Numbered from the stretch's first letter, positions 15,120 through 23,293 are shown. The stretch: 49,611 bases of DNA from Nitrosopumilaceae archaeon (GCA_035631875.1 DASQHX010000002.1:1-49611); one strand, 5' to 3'. The notes: generated by a model not told the origin, from the letters alone. Numbers and translations: made by a program.

Positions 15120-16283
15120 ATGAAATTTATTGTTGTAATCACACTTTCATTACTTGCACTTTTATTGCAAACCCAATTGGCAGATGCATCAAATATAGGA
15201 TTTGACAAAAAAGCATACACGTGGACAAGTCTAGTACATATCATGATTTACGCACCAGATTTTGACTCTGATCCAAACCTTGTCGACACGATAAATGTCT
15301 CTATATCAACAAATGGTCAAACCATATCTCCATACGAACTAGTAGAAACAGGAACACATACGGGAATATTTGCTGGCAATGTGACCCTTACAGGAAATCC
15401 ACTTCTCAAAGGGACAGGGGGAGTAGATGGGCAAGGTACTGAACCTAGTGGCATTCAAGGTGGACACGGTCCAAATGACGGATTCCTACCATCTGAAAAC
15501 AGTGACGGTGTAACAGTTTCTTTTGAGTATAATAGAGATCAAACTATAACAGGCTCTGCTCTTATACAATGGAACATCGGTCAGATAAAATGGCTCGAGC
15601 AAAATTATCAAACAAATGTACAAGGTGTATTACAAATAATAGATCCAGACATGAATCTTAATCCAAAAGCAATAGACAAATTTGAAACCAGTGTCTGGTC
15701 TGATTCTGATTCAGGTGGCACAAAAATTACAATGTCAGAGACAGGAAAAGACACAGGAATTTTTCAAGGTACTGTGTATTTTACTACTGACTCCCAGTCT
15801 TCAGGAGGAAGGCTGCACGTGACAGAAGGCGAAACAGTTACTGGTGAATATGTGGATAGGACACTTCCTTATCCACATTCTCCGTCTGATGAGATGCATC
15901 TTACTGCAACTACTACTGTTGGAAAACCAATTGCACCACTTGAGCAAGTAAATTCAAGCAATCCAAGAATTGTGGATTCTTTGGGAAATGCTATAACAGC
16001 AGCCAAGGTAAACCAACAGATACTGATTGAAGCTGATCTAAAAAACATGCAACAAAGAAATCAACCGTTTGCATATCTTGTACAAGTTGAGGATTCTAAT
16101 GGTGTCACATTATCTTTATCTTGGATTACAGGTACACTTACTGGAAATCAATTTCTAAATCTGGCAGAATCATGGGTGCCCTCATCTTCTGATAAATATA
16201 CTGCACAAATCTTTGTCTGGCAGAGCTTATCTGAACCAAATGCGTTGTCTCCTCCTCTCTCAACTACCATAATGGTATCTTAG
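15120..16283 (+). CDS. Secreted S-layer-like protein with ETGxxTGIF modules
   Basis: A signal peptide (residues 1-23, ending ADA) is followed by 360 residues of beta-rich sequence. Two modules share the strand pattern ETGTHTGIFAGNVTLT and ETGKDTGIFQGTVYFT, each preceded by an Asp-Asn-rich loop (DPDMNLNP in the second). Such modules are frequent in large Nitrososphaerota surface proteins. No C-terminal membrane anchor is visible, so it may be released or bound non-covalently to the S-layer. It is in tandem with the gene at 14002, a likely operon and ancient duplication. Confidence 0.7.
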   Translation: MKFIVVITLSLLALLLQTQLADASNIGFDKKAYTWTSLVHIMIYAPDFDSDPNLVDTINVSISTNGQTISPYELVETGTHTGIFAGNVTLTGNPLLKGTGGVDGQGTEPSGIQGGHGPNDGFLPSENSDGVTVSFEYNRDQTITGSALIQWNIGQIKWLEQNYQTNVQGVLQIIDPDMNLNPKAIDKFETSVWSDSDSGGTKITMSETGKDTGIFQGTVYFTTDSQSSGGRLHVTEGETVTGEYVDRTLPYPHSPSDEMHLTATTTVGKPIAPLEQVNSSNPRIVDSLGNAITAAKVNQQILIEADLKNMQQRNQPFAYLVQVEDSNGVTLSLSWITGTLTGNQFLNLAESWVPSSSDKYTAQIFVWQSLSEPNALSPPLSTTIMVS

Positions 16284-16682
16284 GTGTGATTTAACAAGGA
16301 AAAGTTAACTCTTTCCACAAAAGATAATGTGATTTTTTTATATTCTATACTTTTTAATTTATTTTTTAGATCTAGATTTGATTTCTGATTGAAGAGACAA
16401 TGTATTTGATATTTTCAATATTATATAAATAAGCAAACACACTAGTTTGATTCTAAATTATTTTATTGCTGATTTCTTTCTAAAAACCATCATGCAAGTA
16501 CCTGCAAAGATTCTGATTTATCATCAACCATAATAATTTTAAGATTTTTTGATATTAGGCTTCATTTATCTATTTAGTTCATGTTTTAGAGCTATTTCCA
16601 AATTTGGCAGAACATACTTTTATTTTCATGCTCGTAATTTATCTATGAATTTAATTCATTTCTGTAACAGAGACGGGCATTC
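16284..16682. other. AT-rich spacer, no gene seen
   Basis: There are 399 bp of very AT-rich sequence with several T-runs (16333-16370), which may serve as terminator signals for the secreted-protein genes. The only coding hint is a 14-residue minus-strand stretch near 16490-16545 that vaguely resembles the first strand of a response-regulator receiver domain. It is too short to call. Confidence 0.5.
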
Positions 16683-17117
16683 ATGATGGATGAAACTAAC
16701 CAGCATCATGAGTCTGTTTATTTGGCAAACTTGTGTGATATAAGAAATCAGTTATTAAATTCCAATAATAAAGAAATAAATCTAGATAAAAGCTTTGAAT
16801 GGATAAATATAAAAGAAAAATTTGTAATGCAATTAATTCTTGATGCCTTTGTCGATCCTGAAAAGAAAAAAATTCTGAATCTTACTTCGGATAAAGCACT
16901 TACGGTACCTGAGATATTGGGGATTTGTAAAATGCCTACAACCTCCGGATATAGAATAATTAATTCCTTGGAAAAGAACGGATTACTTGTCAAAAGCTAT
17001 ATTGATAATATGAAAAATGGAAAGAAAATAACCAAATACAGAGCAATTTTTGACAATGTACAAATCACAATTGAAAAAAATGATATTTCCATTAACGTAA
17101 AATTTGCAAAAATGTGA
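16683..17117 (+). CDS. Winged-helix transcriptional regulator
   Basis: This 144-residue protein contains a single winged-helix domain in residues 55-110. The recognition helix region is MPTTSGYRIINSLEKNGLL and the wing is KNGKKITKYRAIF, as in ArsR-like archaeal regulators. There is no effector domain beyond a short N-terminal helix. It probably binds DNA as a dimer. No adjacent gene is close enough to assign a target. Two consecutive ATG codons open the frame. Confidence 0.75.
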   Translation: MMDETNQHHESVYLANLCDIRNQLLNSNNKEINLDKSFEWINIKEKFVMQLILDAFVDPEKKKILNLTSDKALTVPEILGICKMPTTSGYRIINSLEKNGLLVKSYIDNMKNGKKITKYRAIFDNVQITIEKNDISINVKFAKM

Positions 17118-17207
17118 TTTTTAATTTATTGTATTAATTTTTACATTGAATTGCAACAAATTCTTTAAAATAAGTTGATCAAATTGTTAATGAATCAAAT
17201 AATCAAT

Positions 17208-17396
17208 CTAGGTACTGATAGTAATAGATCCTGTTTTTATTCTTTTTTTCTTATGTTTGTCATATCTGCAACCATTGCATATTGTTTTATCATGAGGGAT
17301 CTTTCTTTCACTTAATGCAACTAACAAAGCAAGAGCTTGATCAGATATTTCTTCAAATTCTTTTTTGCAACCGCAATGGCATGTACAATCTCTCAT
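17208..17396 (-). CDS. Cys-rich small zinc-binding protein
   Basis: In 62 residues there are six Cys and three His: MRDCTCHCGCKKEFEE at the start and TICNGCRYDKHKKKR near the end. The CxCxCxC cluster plus a later CxxC would hold a zinc site. It is helical between (ALALLVALSERK). A regulatory or RNA-binding role is possible. The family is not recognised. The gene at 26543 encodes another Cys-rich microprotein with a comparable CxC start. Confidence 0.6.
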   Translation of the reverse strand: MRDCTCHCGCKKEFEEISDQALALLVALSERKIPHDKTICNGCRYDKHKKKRIKTGSITIST

Positions 17397-17449
17397 TCTT
17401 AATAGATAAATATTTTATAAATTAGATAAGTGCTAGTTTTCACATTTAT

Positions 17450-17531
17450 AACATACAACATTGAAAATCGATCAAAACTTTGTTAATTATGATTTTTACT
17501 GATCAAAATTTTAGATACTAGGTTGTATGTT
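17450..17531. repeat. 82-bp element bounded by perfect 10-bp inverted repeats
   Basis: AACATACAAC (17450-17459) and GTTGTATGTT (17522-17531) are exact reverse complements. Between them lie two copies of GATCAAAA and an inner inverted pair AAAATC/GATTTT. There is no coding frame. It resembles a small non-autonomous (MITE-like) element or a long stem-loop. No target-site duplication is apparent. Confidence 0.4.
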
Positions 17532-17594
17532 AGATAATAATATACTACAGTGTGTGACAGCCATATGGATATCTTGGGCAGTTTATCTAAAGTT

Positions 17595-17900
17595 CTAAGT
17601 ACCTTGCTTAGTACCGTTGTGTGTGATTTCATCCCTGATAATATGAAAATATGACTCAATAATCTCGCCTATCATCAAAATTTCCTCAGCAGACGCCTCC
17701 CTATTATAGATCATTTTAAACGCGGTAAAGGAGCTGCCTAGAATTTGGCCTATTATGCTGCCATAGATAAAATCCAAATCATGTTCAAATTTCCAATCAT
17801 TTTTTAATTTTGGATATTCTTGTTTAAGGGTTGGAATAGTCATGATTATTTCGTGTATATTATCTTCAATTCTGTGACGAAATTCTAAAGTCAGAACCAC
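17595..17900 (-). CDS. Hypothetical helical protein
   Basis: This 101-residue all-helical protein has no signal or cysteine. It contains the stretch LDFIYGSIIGQILGSSFTAF and a polar end. The mix of apolar and charged helices suggests a small soluble bundle. No family is recognised. It is divergent from the secreted protein gene at 17959, with a 58 bp shared promoter space. Confidence 0.55.
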   Translation of the reverse strand: MVLTLEFRHRIEDNIHEIIMTIPTLKQEYPKLKNDWKFEHDLDFIYGSIIGQILGSSFTAFKMIYNREASAEEILMIGEIIESYFHIIRDEITHNGTKQGT

Positions 17901-17958
17901 TACGATCAGTATCAGTTCATACTAATCTTAATATGTATGTGATTTCGTAATTTCATCA

Positions 17959-18228
17959 ATGGTAAAACTTCAACATATGGGATTACTTGCAATAGCAATT
18001 TCATCAATAGTGGCATTGTCAATTACTTTGCCTGCCGCGACTGCACTAACACAACGAGACAACTTCGATGATAGCCATACAACTGCCAGATTCCTTGGCG
18101 GTCAGAAGATTTGTGGTGATCATTTGTGTAAGCATGGTGAATATGATAAACAGCTACAGCAATTAAATGATGCACAACACGCAGCTGCTAAATGCAGAGC
18201 AGCCTTGGCAGCAGGAAAAAAGTGCTAG
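17959..18228 (+). CDS. Small secreted cysteine-containing protein
   Basis: This 89-residue protein has an N-terminal signal peptide (hydrophobic to about residue 28, site near ATA-L). The mature part has four cysteines (ICGDHLCKHGEYD, then AKCRAALAAGKKC), enough for two disulfides, and a basic helical end. It probably acts outside the membrane. The function is unknown. Confidence 0.65.
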   Translation: MVKLQHMGLLAIAISSIVALSITLPAATALTQRDNFDDSHTTARFLGGQKICGDHLCKHGEYDKQLQQLNDAQHAAAKCRAALAAGKKC

Positions 18229-18292
18229 ATTACAAAATAATACTTTCCAAAATAGGTTTCTATTATTAGTTTATCAAGTATACTAGCGAAAT

Positions 18293-19099
18293 TTAGACTT
18301 TCATTATTTTATTGTTAATCAAATATTGTACGGTGGAGTCGAAATCTTTATCTGAGATTTTTCCCTCTGCCCACCATACTGCATTTGTTTTAATCCATGA
18401 AGGTATTTGTATGAAATTCGAGTCTTGTTGAGATTGTGACATGTTTACCATTCCATATTTTGTTATGCTCTGAATTTCTGATGCAAATGTTGCATCATTA
18501 ATAGAACCTTTTGACCATAATATTGCGTCATTTTTAATCTGTGACTTTATTACTGATTGTGTTTCGGATTTGCTTTTTGTATATGATGCAAACTTGTCAA
18601 GACTCGAATCTAGATTTGACAATATTGCTTGGTCTGGTATGGATGGAGCAAGCAGAGACAATATGCCAGAAGTTTGCAACACCATCTCCATATTCACTAT
18701 GGTTCCACCATCTGGTGTGCCATCAAAACCCCATGTTTTTTGTAGTGTGGTGACGATTTTACTTCCTTTTAGATCTCCTGAGGTAACTTCTACCACATGA
18801 CTTCCATCAGAGTTTTGTGTATACTTTGTCTGAACGTCAAAAAAAATTCCATTTGAGTCAACATTGAGTTTTGCAGTATCTATTCCTGTTAATTCTACTG
18901 ATTTGATATATTGAGGAAAGATCTGTGGATAATCCTGTATGTTTGAGAGCGTCTCAAGCAATACTTGGTTTTTCACATCTACTGTCTTTTTGAGGCTTAG
19001 ATCTTTTTCAGCATATGCTGATTGTGAAATAATTAAAAAAGAAAACACAAATAAAATTAAAGTAAAATAAACCCTAAAGTCGTTTAGTGCTTTAGTCAA
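18293..19099 (-). CDS. Secreted SRPBCC-like protein with two WWxxG repeats
   Basis: The start is a TTG that overlaps the TGA of the upstream gene (TTGA), giving MTKALNDFRVYFTL and a signal peptide ending AYA. Residues 35-185 have the strand and helix pattern of a polyketide cyclase/START-like (SRPBCC) fold (IFPQYIKSVELTGID, then a beta sheet and a long C-terminal helix). The fold call is from reading only. Two WWxxG modules follow (IKNDAILWSKGSINDATF and IPSWIKTNAVWWAEGKISD). A secreted lipid- or ligand-binding domain with an attachment tail is the simplest reading. Confidence 0.65.
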   Translation of the reverse strand: MTKALNDFRVYFTLILFVFSFLIISQSAYAEKDLSLKKTVDVKNQVLLETLSNIQDYPQIFPQYIKSVELTGIDTAKLNVDSNGIFFDVQTKYTQNSDGSHVVEVTSGDLKGSKIVTTLQKTWGFDGTPDGGTIVNMEMVLQTSGILSLLAPSIPDQAILSNLDSSLDKFASYTKSKSETQSVIKSQIKNDAILWSKGSINDATFASEIQSITKYGMVNMSQSQQDSNFIQIPSWIKTNAVWWAEGKISDKDFDSTVQYLINNKIMKV

Positions 19100-19770
19100 T
19101 GGGAGTAAGCAGATGATGGTACTTTGATGTAATAATCAGGCAACATTCCTTTTTCATCAAAGTTCTTTTGAATATTGGGATCTGCAAGTCCATACTGTAT
19201 ATTCAAATTAGTGTTTAATGCAACCAGTTCTGAGTGCCTTATTGCAGCATACTTGGTAAATTCCTGTATTGCTTCTTCCCACGTACCACCATTATCAAGA
19301 ACTTTTTTCATAGCTGCATGCCCTGCATCAATTCTCTGTGATGTGAAATTAAACTCGCCCCAGAAAATATTTTGTATTTTGGTATTGTTTACTGTAGAAA
19401 CGAAGCTTCTAAAAGCAACTGTTGGAGTATGTGGTAAATTATTAAGATCCATTAGTTGTTGTGCCTGTTTTTCTAGTTGTGCAACAACTAGTCTTTGCTG
19501 GTCTACTAATATTTTATTTGTCTCTGAATCTTTTTGATTTTTTTGCAAATCCGCAATCTGTTTTTTGGAATATTCTATTTCAAGCAAAATTTTTTGCGCC
19601 ATTGGATTGTTTTTTAGGGCATCTCCAGTAATGGTCTGAGATTGAAATTGTGTTTGATTGCCTGTTTGGACTTGAGCCTCAGCAAACTGCTGAGTTCCAT
19701 TAAATGCTGTTACAAATAATACTATACTTGATATTGCTATCAAAGACCAAATTATTTGTTTGTCACTCAT
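19096..19770 (-). CDS. Secreted coiled-coil protein
   Basis: A signal-anchor sequence (about residues 8-25) is followed by a coiled coil (60-108, KKQIADLQKNQKDSETN), then a helical domain with FNFTSQRIDAGHAAMKKVLD and IRHSELVALN. There are no cysteines in the mature part. It is the first gene of an operon with the SRPBCC-like gene (4 bp overlap). Its promoter has a TATA box at about 19793-19800 directly beside the palindrome at 19802, so the neighbouring MarR probably controls it. Confidence 0.65.
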   Translation of the reverse strand: MSDKQIIWSLIAISSIVLFVTAFNGTQQFAEAQVQTGNQTQFQSQTITGDALKNNPMAQKILLEIEYSKKQIADLQKNQKDSETNKILVDQQRLVVAQLEKQAQQLMDLNNLPHTPTVAFRSFVSTVNNTKIQNIFWGEFNFTSQRIDAGHAAMKKVLDNGGTWEEAIQEFTKYAAIRHSELVALNTNLNIQYGLADPNIQKNFDEKGMLPDYYIKVPSSAYSH

Positions 19771-19801
19771 CGAAAGATAATTAGCTTAAAGGTATATAAC
19801 T

Positions 19802-19845
19802 ATTGGTGTACCAATCATTTGTATCAGGTTAGATGGTATACCAAT
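19802..19845. promoter_or_regulatory. Paired MarR operator sites
   Basis: ATTGGTGTACCAAT (19802-19815) is a perfect palindrome around two central bases. GATGGTATACCAAT (19832-19845) keeps a perfect TGGTA-TACCA core. Their centres are 30 bp apart, about three helical turns. Site one touches the TATA box of the minus-strand secreted-protein operon, and site two abuts the ATG of the MarR gene. This suggests one regulator controlling both directions. Confidence 0.65.
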
Positions 19846-19846
19846 T

Positions 19847-20320
19847 ATGAAAAAGATAGACTTTGAAAACAGCTTAGGTCTGGCCATAAAAAATGCCTCA
19901 AAATCTCTTGAGAGGACATTAGATGTTGAATTACGTGGACAATATGGACTTTCTGGTGGTCAATGGAAGGTCATACTAGTACTATCTATTCAAAATGGAA
20001 TTTCACAAAAAGATCTTGCAGAAAGAATTTTTGTTGATAGTACTACACTTGTTCCAATAATTGATGGGATGGAAAAAAAGGGATTAGTTGAACGTAGAAC
20101 TGATCCAAAAGATAGAAGAAATAACAATATCTTTCTAACAACAAAATCTGAATCACTTGTTGATCCTATAATAGAAATCATTCTTCACATGCGAAAGATT
20201 TTTTTTAAAAATATTTCAGAAAATGATTTAGAATTTACTAGAAATATACTAAAGAAAATAACTATAAATGCTGATTCTTATATTACTAAAAATGAAGGTA
20301 TAACACAATCGCTAAAATAA
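19847..20320 (+). CDS. MarR-family transcriptional regulator
   Basis: This 157-residue protein has the MarR layout: N-terminal dimer helices, winged helix with helix-turn-helix ISQKDLAERIFVDSTTLVPI, wing KGLVERRTDPKDRR, and C-terminal dimer helix. MarR proteins usually repress and release DNA on binding small phenolic ligands or on oxidation. There is no cysteine, so thiol sensing is unlikely. It is divergent from the secreted-protein operon at 19770 with two palindromes between. Its closest relative in the window is the regulator at 30537. Confidence 0.9.
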   Translation: MKKIDFENSLGLAIKNASKSLERTLDVELRGQYGLSGGQWKVILVLSIQNGISQKDLAERIFVDSTTLVPIIDGMEKKGLVERRTDPKDRRNNNIFLTTKSESLVDPIIEIILHMRKIFFKNISENDLEFTRNILKKITINADSYITKNEGITQSLK

Positions 20321-20375
20321 AGAATACTATAACCAAAGAATAGGTTTTAAAAAGAACAAACGCATTAACAAATAC

Positions 20376-20633
20376 ATGAGTGCTAGTACTATTCGCAAAG
20401 CAAAAGAGCTTGCTAAAAACGGCGTAATGAAAATAGAAGATAACCTATATCAGGTAAGATCATCAAGTGATCCATCAAAATCATATTTTGTAACATCAGA
20501 TTCATGTGACTGTCAGGGATTCAAAAACTTCTACAAATTTCATCATGGAAAGGGCATAAAGGCAAATTGCTCTCATCTTGAAGCAATAAGAATTTTCAAA
20601 GAAACAAAAGAAAACCTTAACAGTAAAAAATAG
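20376..20633 (+). CDS. SWIM zinc-finger protein
   Basis: This 85-residue protein contains the SWIM pattern CxC...CxH (C44, C46, C65, H67) in CDCQGFKNFYKF to NCSHLEA. The first 35 residues form the beta strands that normally precede the finger (VMKIEDNLYQVRSS). Stand-alone SWIM proteins bind DNA or protein partners, and some accompany recombination proteins. The gene is 56 bp after the MarR gene on the same strand and convergent with the proteasome genes. Confidence 0.85.
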   Translation: MSASTIRKAKELAKNGVMKIEDNLYQVRSSSDPSKSYFVTSDSCDCQGFKNFYKFHHGKGIKANCSHLEAIRIFKETKENLNSKK

Positions 20634-20637
20634 AAGA

Positions 20638-21306
20638 TTATTGTGGAATTTTTTTGAATTCCTTTTCTTTTACGGTGATGATTCCAGTTTCCACAACTGG
20701 TCTCTCACCAAGTGCCTTTTCTATTGCCTTGTTGCTTAGTTTGAGTGCTTGCTCCATATTCATGTCTGCACTGTATTCTCTTTGAATCTCAGTTAGTGCC
20801 AAATCTGAGGATTGACCTATCGCAAATCCTGAACCTCCAAAGAATGTTCCGCTAGGATCTACTTGATACAACTGAATTCCTTTTTGATCAACGCCAGCTA
20901 TTATTACTGAAGCTGCTTGTGGTCTTACTGCATAGATTGTATATCTATGTAGGAACGTTCCAAGGTGTTTTGCTAAAGAGTTTACATCAATCGAGTTTTC
21001 AAAGGTTAACCTGTGTCTTTGTGCCTCAACTCGTAACTCATCAATTAATTGCAAGATATCGCCAATATATCCAGAGCCTGTAGCACCAACATGTGAGTCA
21101 ATAACAAATATTTTTTCTGATGGATCTATCAATGTACGGGTTGGTTTGATATGACTTGATATCAATGCAAATTCTTGTGTTTTGATTCCAATTGTAGTTG
21201 AACCTCTGTTTACTGCCTCTAATGCGCTGTCAACTAGAACTAGTCTTCCTTGTGGACCATAAAAGTTTGTATACCTGCCAAATCCAGCAGATGAATCTTC
21301 TGACAT
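20638..21306 (-). CDS. Divergent proteasome alpha-type subunit
   Basis: This 222-residue N-terminal nucleophile hydrolase-fold protein has an alpha-like opening, RYTNFYGPQGRLVLVDSALE, where standard alphas have YSPxGRLxQVEYAxEAV. The Q-V-E-Y residues are replaced. It has no catalytic N-terminal Thr, as expected for alpha subunits that form the gate ring. The gene begins directly after the stop of the beta subunit, so they are co-transcribed. The C-terminus EFKKIPQ lacks a recognisable HbYX motif. It may be a specialised alpha in a second 20S particle or a related ring, given the degraded signature. Confidence 0.75.
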   Translation of the reverse strand: MSEDSSAGFGRYTNFYGPQGRLVLVDSALEAVNRGSTTIGIKTQEFALISSHIKPTRTLIDPSEKIFVIDSHVGATGSGYIGDILQLIDELRVEAQRHRLTFENSIDVNSLAKHLGTFLHRYTIYAVRPQAASVIIAGVDQKGIQLYQVDPSGTFFGGSGFAIGQSSDLALTEIQREYSADMNMEQALKLSNKAIEKALGERPVVETGIITVKEKEFKKIPQ

Positions 21307-21885
21307 TTAGCTAGTTACCTCCTTTACTAACAAGTTTGGAATTGCTAATACATCAATTCCATTACCAGAGCCAGGATCACGTTCCATTGCAGCGGCCACA
21401 GCCTTACTTACTATTTCTTTTGCTTTTTCATTAGTAATGTCCTTGTTGTATACGCTTTCAAGAACCCCGTATGCTATTGGTGAACCAGAACCTGATGCTG
21501 CAAAATCCTCGTTAGTTATTGCACCGCTCATGTCAGCGACAAAGACATGTCCGCCATCTTGATCAACTCCTGCAACCAACAGCTCTACATAATATGGTTG
21601 GTAGTTTCTGAGCCCTGAATATGCCAGATTTGCAATCAATCTAGTTGATTCTTTCACATCCAATGGAAATCCTCTTCGTAATTCCATTAGATTTCTTTCT
21701 GCTTTTGCAACCTTGATCAGATATTCTGCATCTGATAGCTGTCCTGCTATCGCTATTGCCAAGGTGTCATCAATTTTTGCAATTTTTTGTGTTATCTTTG
21801 ATCCAATGAAAAAGCCCTTACTTGCTCTTTTATCAGAACCAAGAACAACACCTTCTTTTGTTTTTATTCCAACTATTGTTGTCAT
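21307..21885 (-). CDS. psmB: Proteasome beta subunit, catalytic
   Basis: This 192-residue protein has the active-site set of 20S beta subunits: Thr directly after the initiator Met (TTIVGIKT), Asp17 and Lys33 by that numbering, and the GSGSPIAYGVLE loop with Ser129, followed by the DPGSGNGIDV region. There is no propeptide beyond Met, so the catalytic Thr would be exposed by methionine aminopeptidase alone. It degrades unfolded proteins together with alpha subunits and an ATPase cap. The operon continues into the alpha-type gene. Confidence 0.92.
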   Translation of the reverse strand: MTTIVGIKTKEGVVLGSDKRASKGFFIGSKITQKIAKIDDTLAIAIAGQLSDAEYLIKVAKAERNLMELRRGFPLDVKESTRLIANLAYSGLRNYQPYYVELLVAGVDQDGGHVFVADMSGAITNEDFAASGSGSPIAYGVLESVYNKDITNEKAKEIVSKAVAAAMERDPGSGNGIDVLAIPNLLVKEVTS

Positions 21886-21945
21886 TAATGATATGATGGT
21901 ATGCTACCTATTAGTTGACCACGCATCAAAAAATCCAGTCACAGT

Positions 21946-22560
21946 TTAGTTTAATTTGTTATCTAGATTTGTTGAAAAACTACCGTACTGACTGCCGTAT
22001 AGTTTGGATACTTCTTGAATGATTCTGTATGCACTAATCATTGCATCTGCCTTGTCTTTCTCATTTGTTGCACTTGATTCTATTGTTATGTAATTTGATG
22101 CAATTCGAAGATTTAGATCAAATGAGCCAAACTCACTTAACCATTGCAATACATGATCAGTCTGACTTTCTACCATTCCAATCCACCGTAGATTTTTGAA
22201 CCATCGCCCTGCCATGTTGCTGATTATGTCACTTGGATGAACATTTGATGGAACATATGTTTGAAGAAGTGGTGTGTATGAAATTTTTAATTTTGGATCT
22301 TCTTTTGCAAGAAATGCTCCTTTTTCACTTAGCTTGTATCCTAAATGAGATTTTTCTATGAGATCTAACTCATGTAATCGTTGTAATGAACGTGATAAAC
22401 TCTCTTGGTGCATGCCTAATTTTCTCATCATTCCTCTAAAGGTATAGTTTGAGTTGTTCTCACTTAGCACATCGAGAACTTTGGAATCATTTGGTCTGAC
22501 ATCTAACTCATCTATATGTCCATGTTCTTCCTGTGACGAATTAATTATAATGTCATCCAT
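21946..22560 (-). CDS. Winged-helix regulator with C-terminal sensor-like domain
   Basis: In this 204-residue protein a winged-helix domain (about 25-85: FRGMMRKLGMHQESLSRSLQ, then a wing ending LSEKGAFLA) is followed by a conserved-looking alpha/beta region (90-190) with GRWFKNLRWIGMVES. The overall plan suits an archaeal transcription factor with an effector domain. It lies 60 bp upstream of psmB on the same strand, so it could be part of the proteasome operon. A perfect 8-bp inverted repeat lies 53 bp upstream of its start. Confidence 0.75.
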   Translation of the reverse strand: MDDIIINSSQEEHGHIDELDVRPNDSKVLDVLSENNSNYTFRGMMRKLGMHQESLSRSLQRLHELDLIEKSHLGYKLSEKGAFLAKEDPKLKISYTPLLQTYVPSNVHPSDIISNMAGRWFKNLRWIGMVESQTDHVLQWLSEFGSFDLNLRIASNYITIESSATNEKDKADAMISAYRIIQEVSKLYGSQYGSFSTNLDNKLN

Positions 22561-22612
22561 TGATTATCACTTGTATTTTCACTCGTAAATACATTTGTAC
22601 GATTCCACTTAT

Positions 22613-22648
22613 CATACTTGCTATACAATGTACATCTTAACAAGTATG
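22613..22648. repeat. Inverted repeat upstream of the winged-helix gene
   Basis: CATACTTG (22613-22620) and CAAGTATG (22641-22648) are exact reverse complements separated by 20 bases. Position 53-88 bp before the start at 22560 suits an operator or an RNA hairpin in a leader. The rest of 22561-22804 holds no gene I can support. Confidence 0.4.
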
Positions 22649-22804
22649 TGTATTGATTTACCTTAACTAATGGTAAGATTATTGATAAAATTTCATGTGA
22701 CCAAGTTTTATGATGATTAGTCACTTTATAGATCATCTGAAAAGAACTGGCAAAATAGTATATGAAAACGTTCATTTGTTATTGAGAGCTAAAGTAGATA
22801 ATTA

Positions 22805-23217
22805 ATGGTTGAAGCCAATCTTAGAACACATAGGTTACACGATCTTAGTCATTTTGGATTAAGAATTGTTGTAGCGTTTTTTTCATTGTTCACAGCCAAA
22901 TGAAATTTGGTAGCGGATTTGGAGGATTTCTTGCAAGTATAGGTCTTCCTGCCGAAATGGGCATACTTGTAGGATTGTTGGAATTGATAGGAGGTTCTCT
23001 TGTTGTAGGAGTGCTAACAAGAATATCCAGCAGTCTTATTGCAATTGATATGCTTGGAGCAATCGTTTACGTAAAAAAAGTGCGAGCGTTTTCCGGTATG
23101 GGTGGAGTGGAGCTTGAATTATTGTCATTTATAATTTTATTAACAATAATAGTCTTAGGACCTGGTAGAGTTTCAATTTCTCACATTGTAAAAAAGATTC
23201 CAAGATTTTTACAATAA
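22805..23217 (+). pseudogene. DoxX-family membrane protein, interrupted by a frameshift
   Basis: The ATG at 22805 opens a frame (MVEANLRTHRLHDLSHFG...) that ends at TGA 22901-22903. The other part starts in a new frame (ATG 22900, MKFGSGFGGFLASIGLP) and runs to 23217 with three membrane helices. Joining them with one extra T in the T-run at 22877-22883 gives RIVVAFFFIVHSQMKFGSG, a normal DoxX opening (first helix, then xHxxxKFG). DoxX/DoxD relatives are quinone- or thiosulfate-linked membrane proteins. It may be a true pseudogene, a read error in a homopolymer, or two coupled frames (ATGA overlap). Confidence 0.7.
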
Positions 23218-23245
23218 ATGGTAGAGTATAATTAGAAAATTAATC

Positions 23246-23275
23246 AACAGGGGTGATGACTTTACCGCCCCTGTT
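23246..23275 (+). ncRNA. Strong hairpin after the DoxX gene
   Basis: AACAGGGG (23246-23253) pairs perfectly with CCCCTGTT (23268-23275) around a 14-base loop containing GTGATGACTTT. It lies 28 bp after the DoxX stop. No T-run follows immediately, so it is not a classical terminator. It may be part of a small RNA together with the next hairpin. Confidence 0.4.
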
Positions 23276-23293
23276 GTGGGTATTTGGTATGCT

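Noticed and set aside
16490-16550. Minus-strand stretch resembling the first strand of a response-regulator receiver domain
   Set aside because: Only about 14 residues with an early stop. Similarity of this length is common by chance.
22545-22775. Minus-strand open frame upstream of the winged-helix gene
   Set aside because: Covers the inverted repeat and promoter region, overlaps the downstream start, and shows no domain.
23251-23275. Box C-like GTGATGA in the hairpin loop, suggesting a C/D guide RNA
   Set aside because: No D box CTGA follows within the expected distance, so the guide-RNA plan is incomplete.
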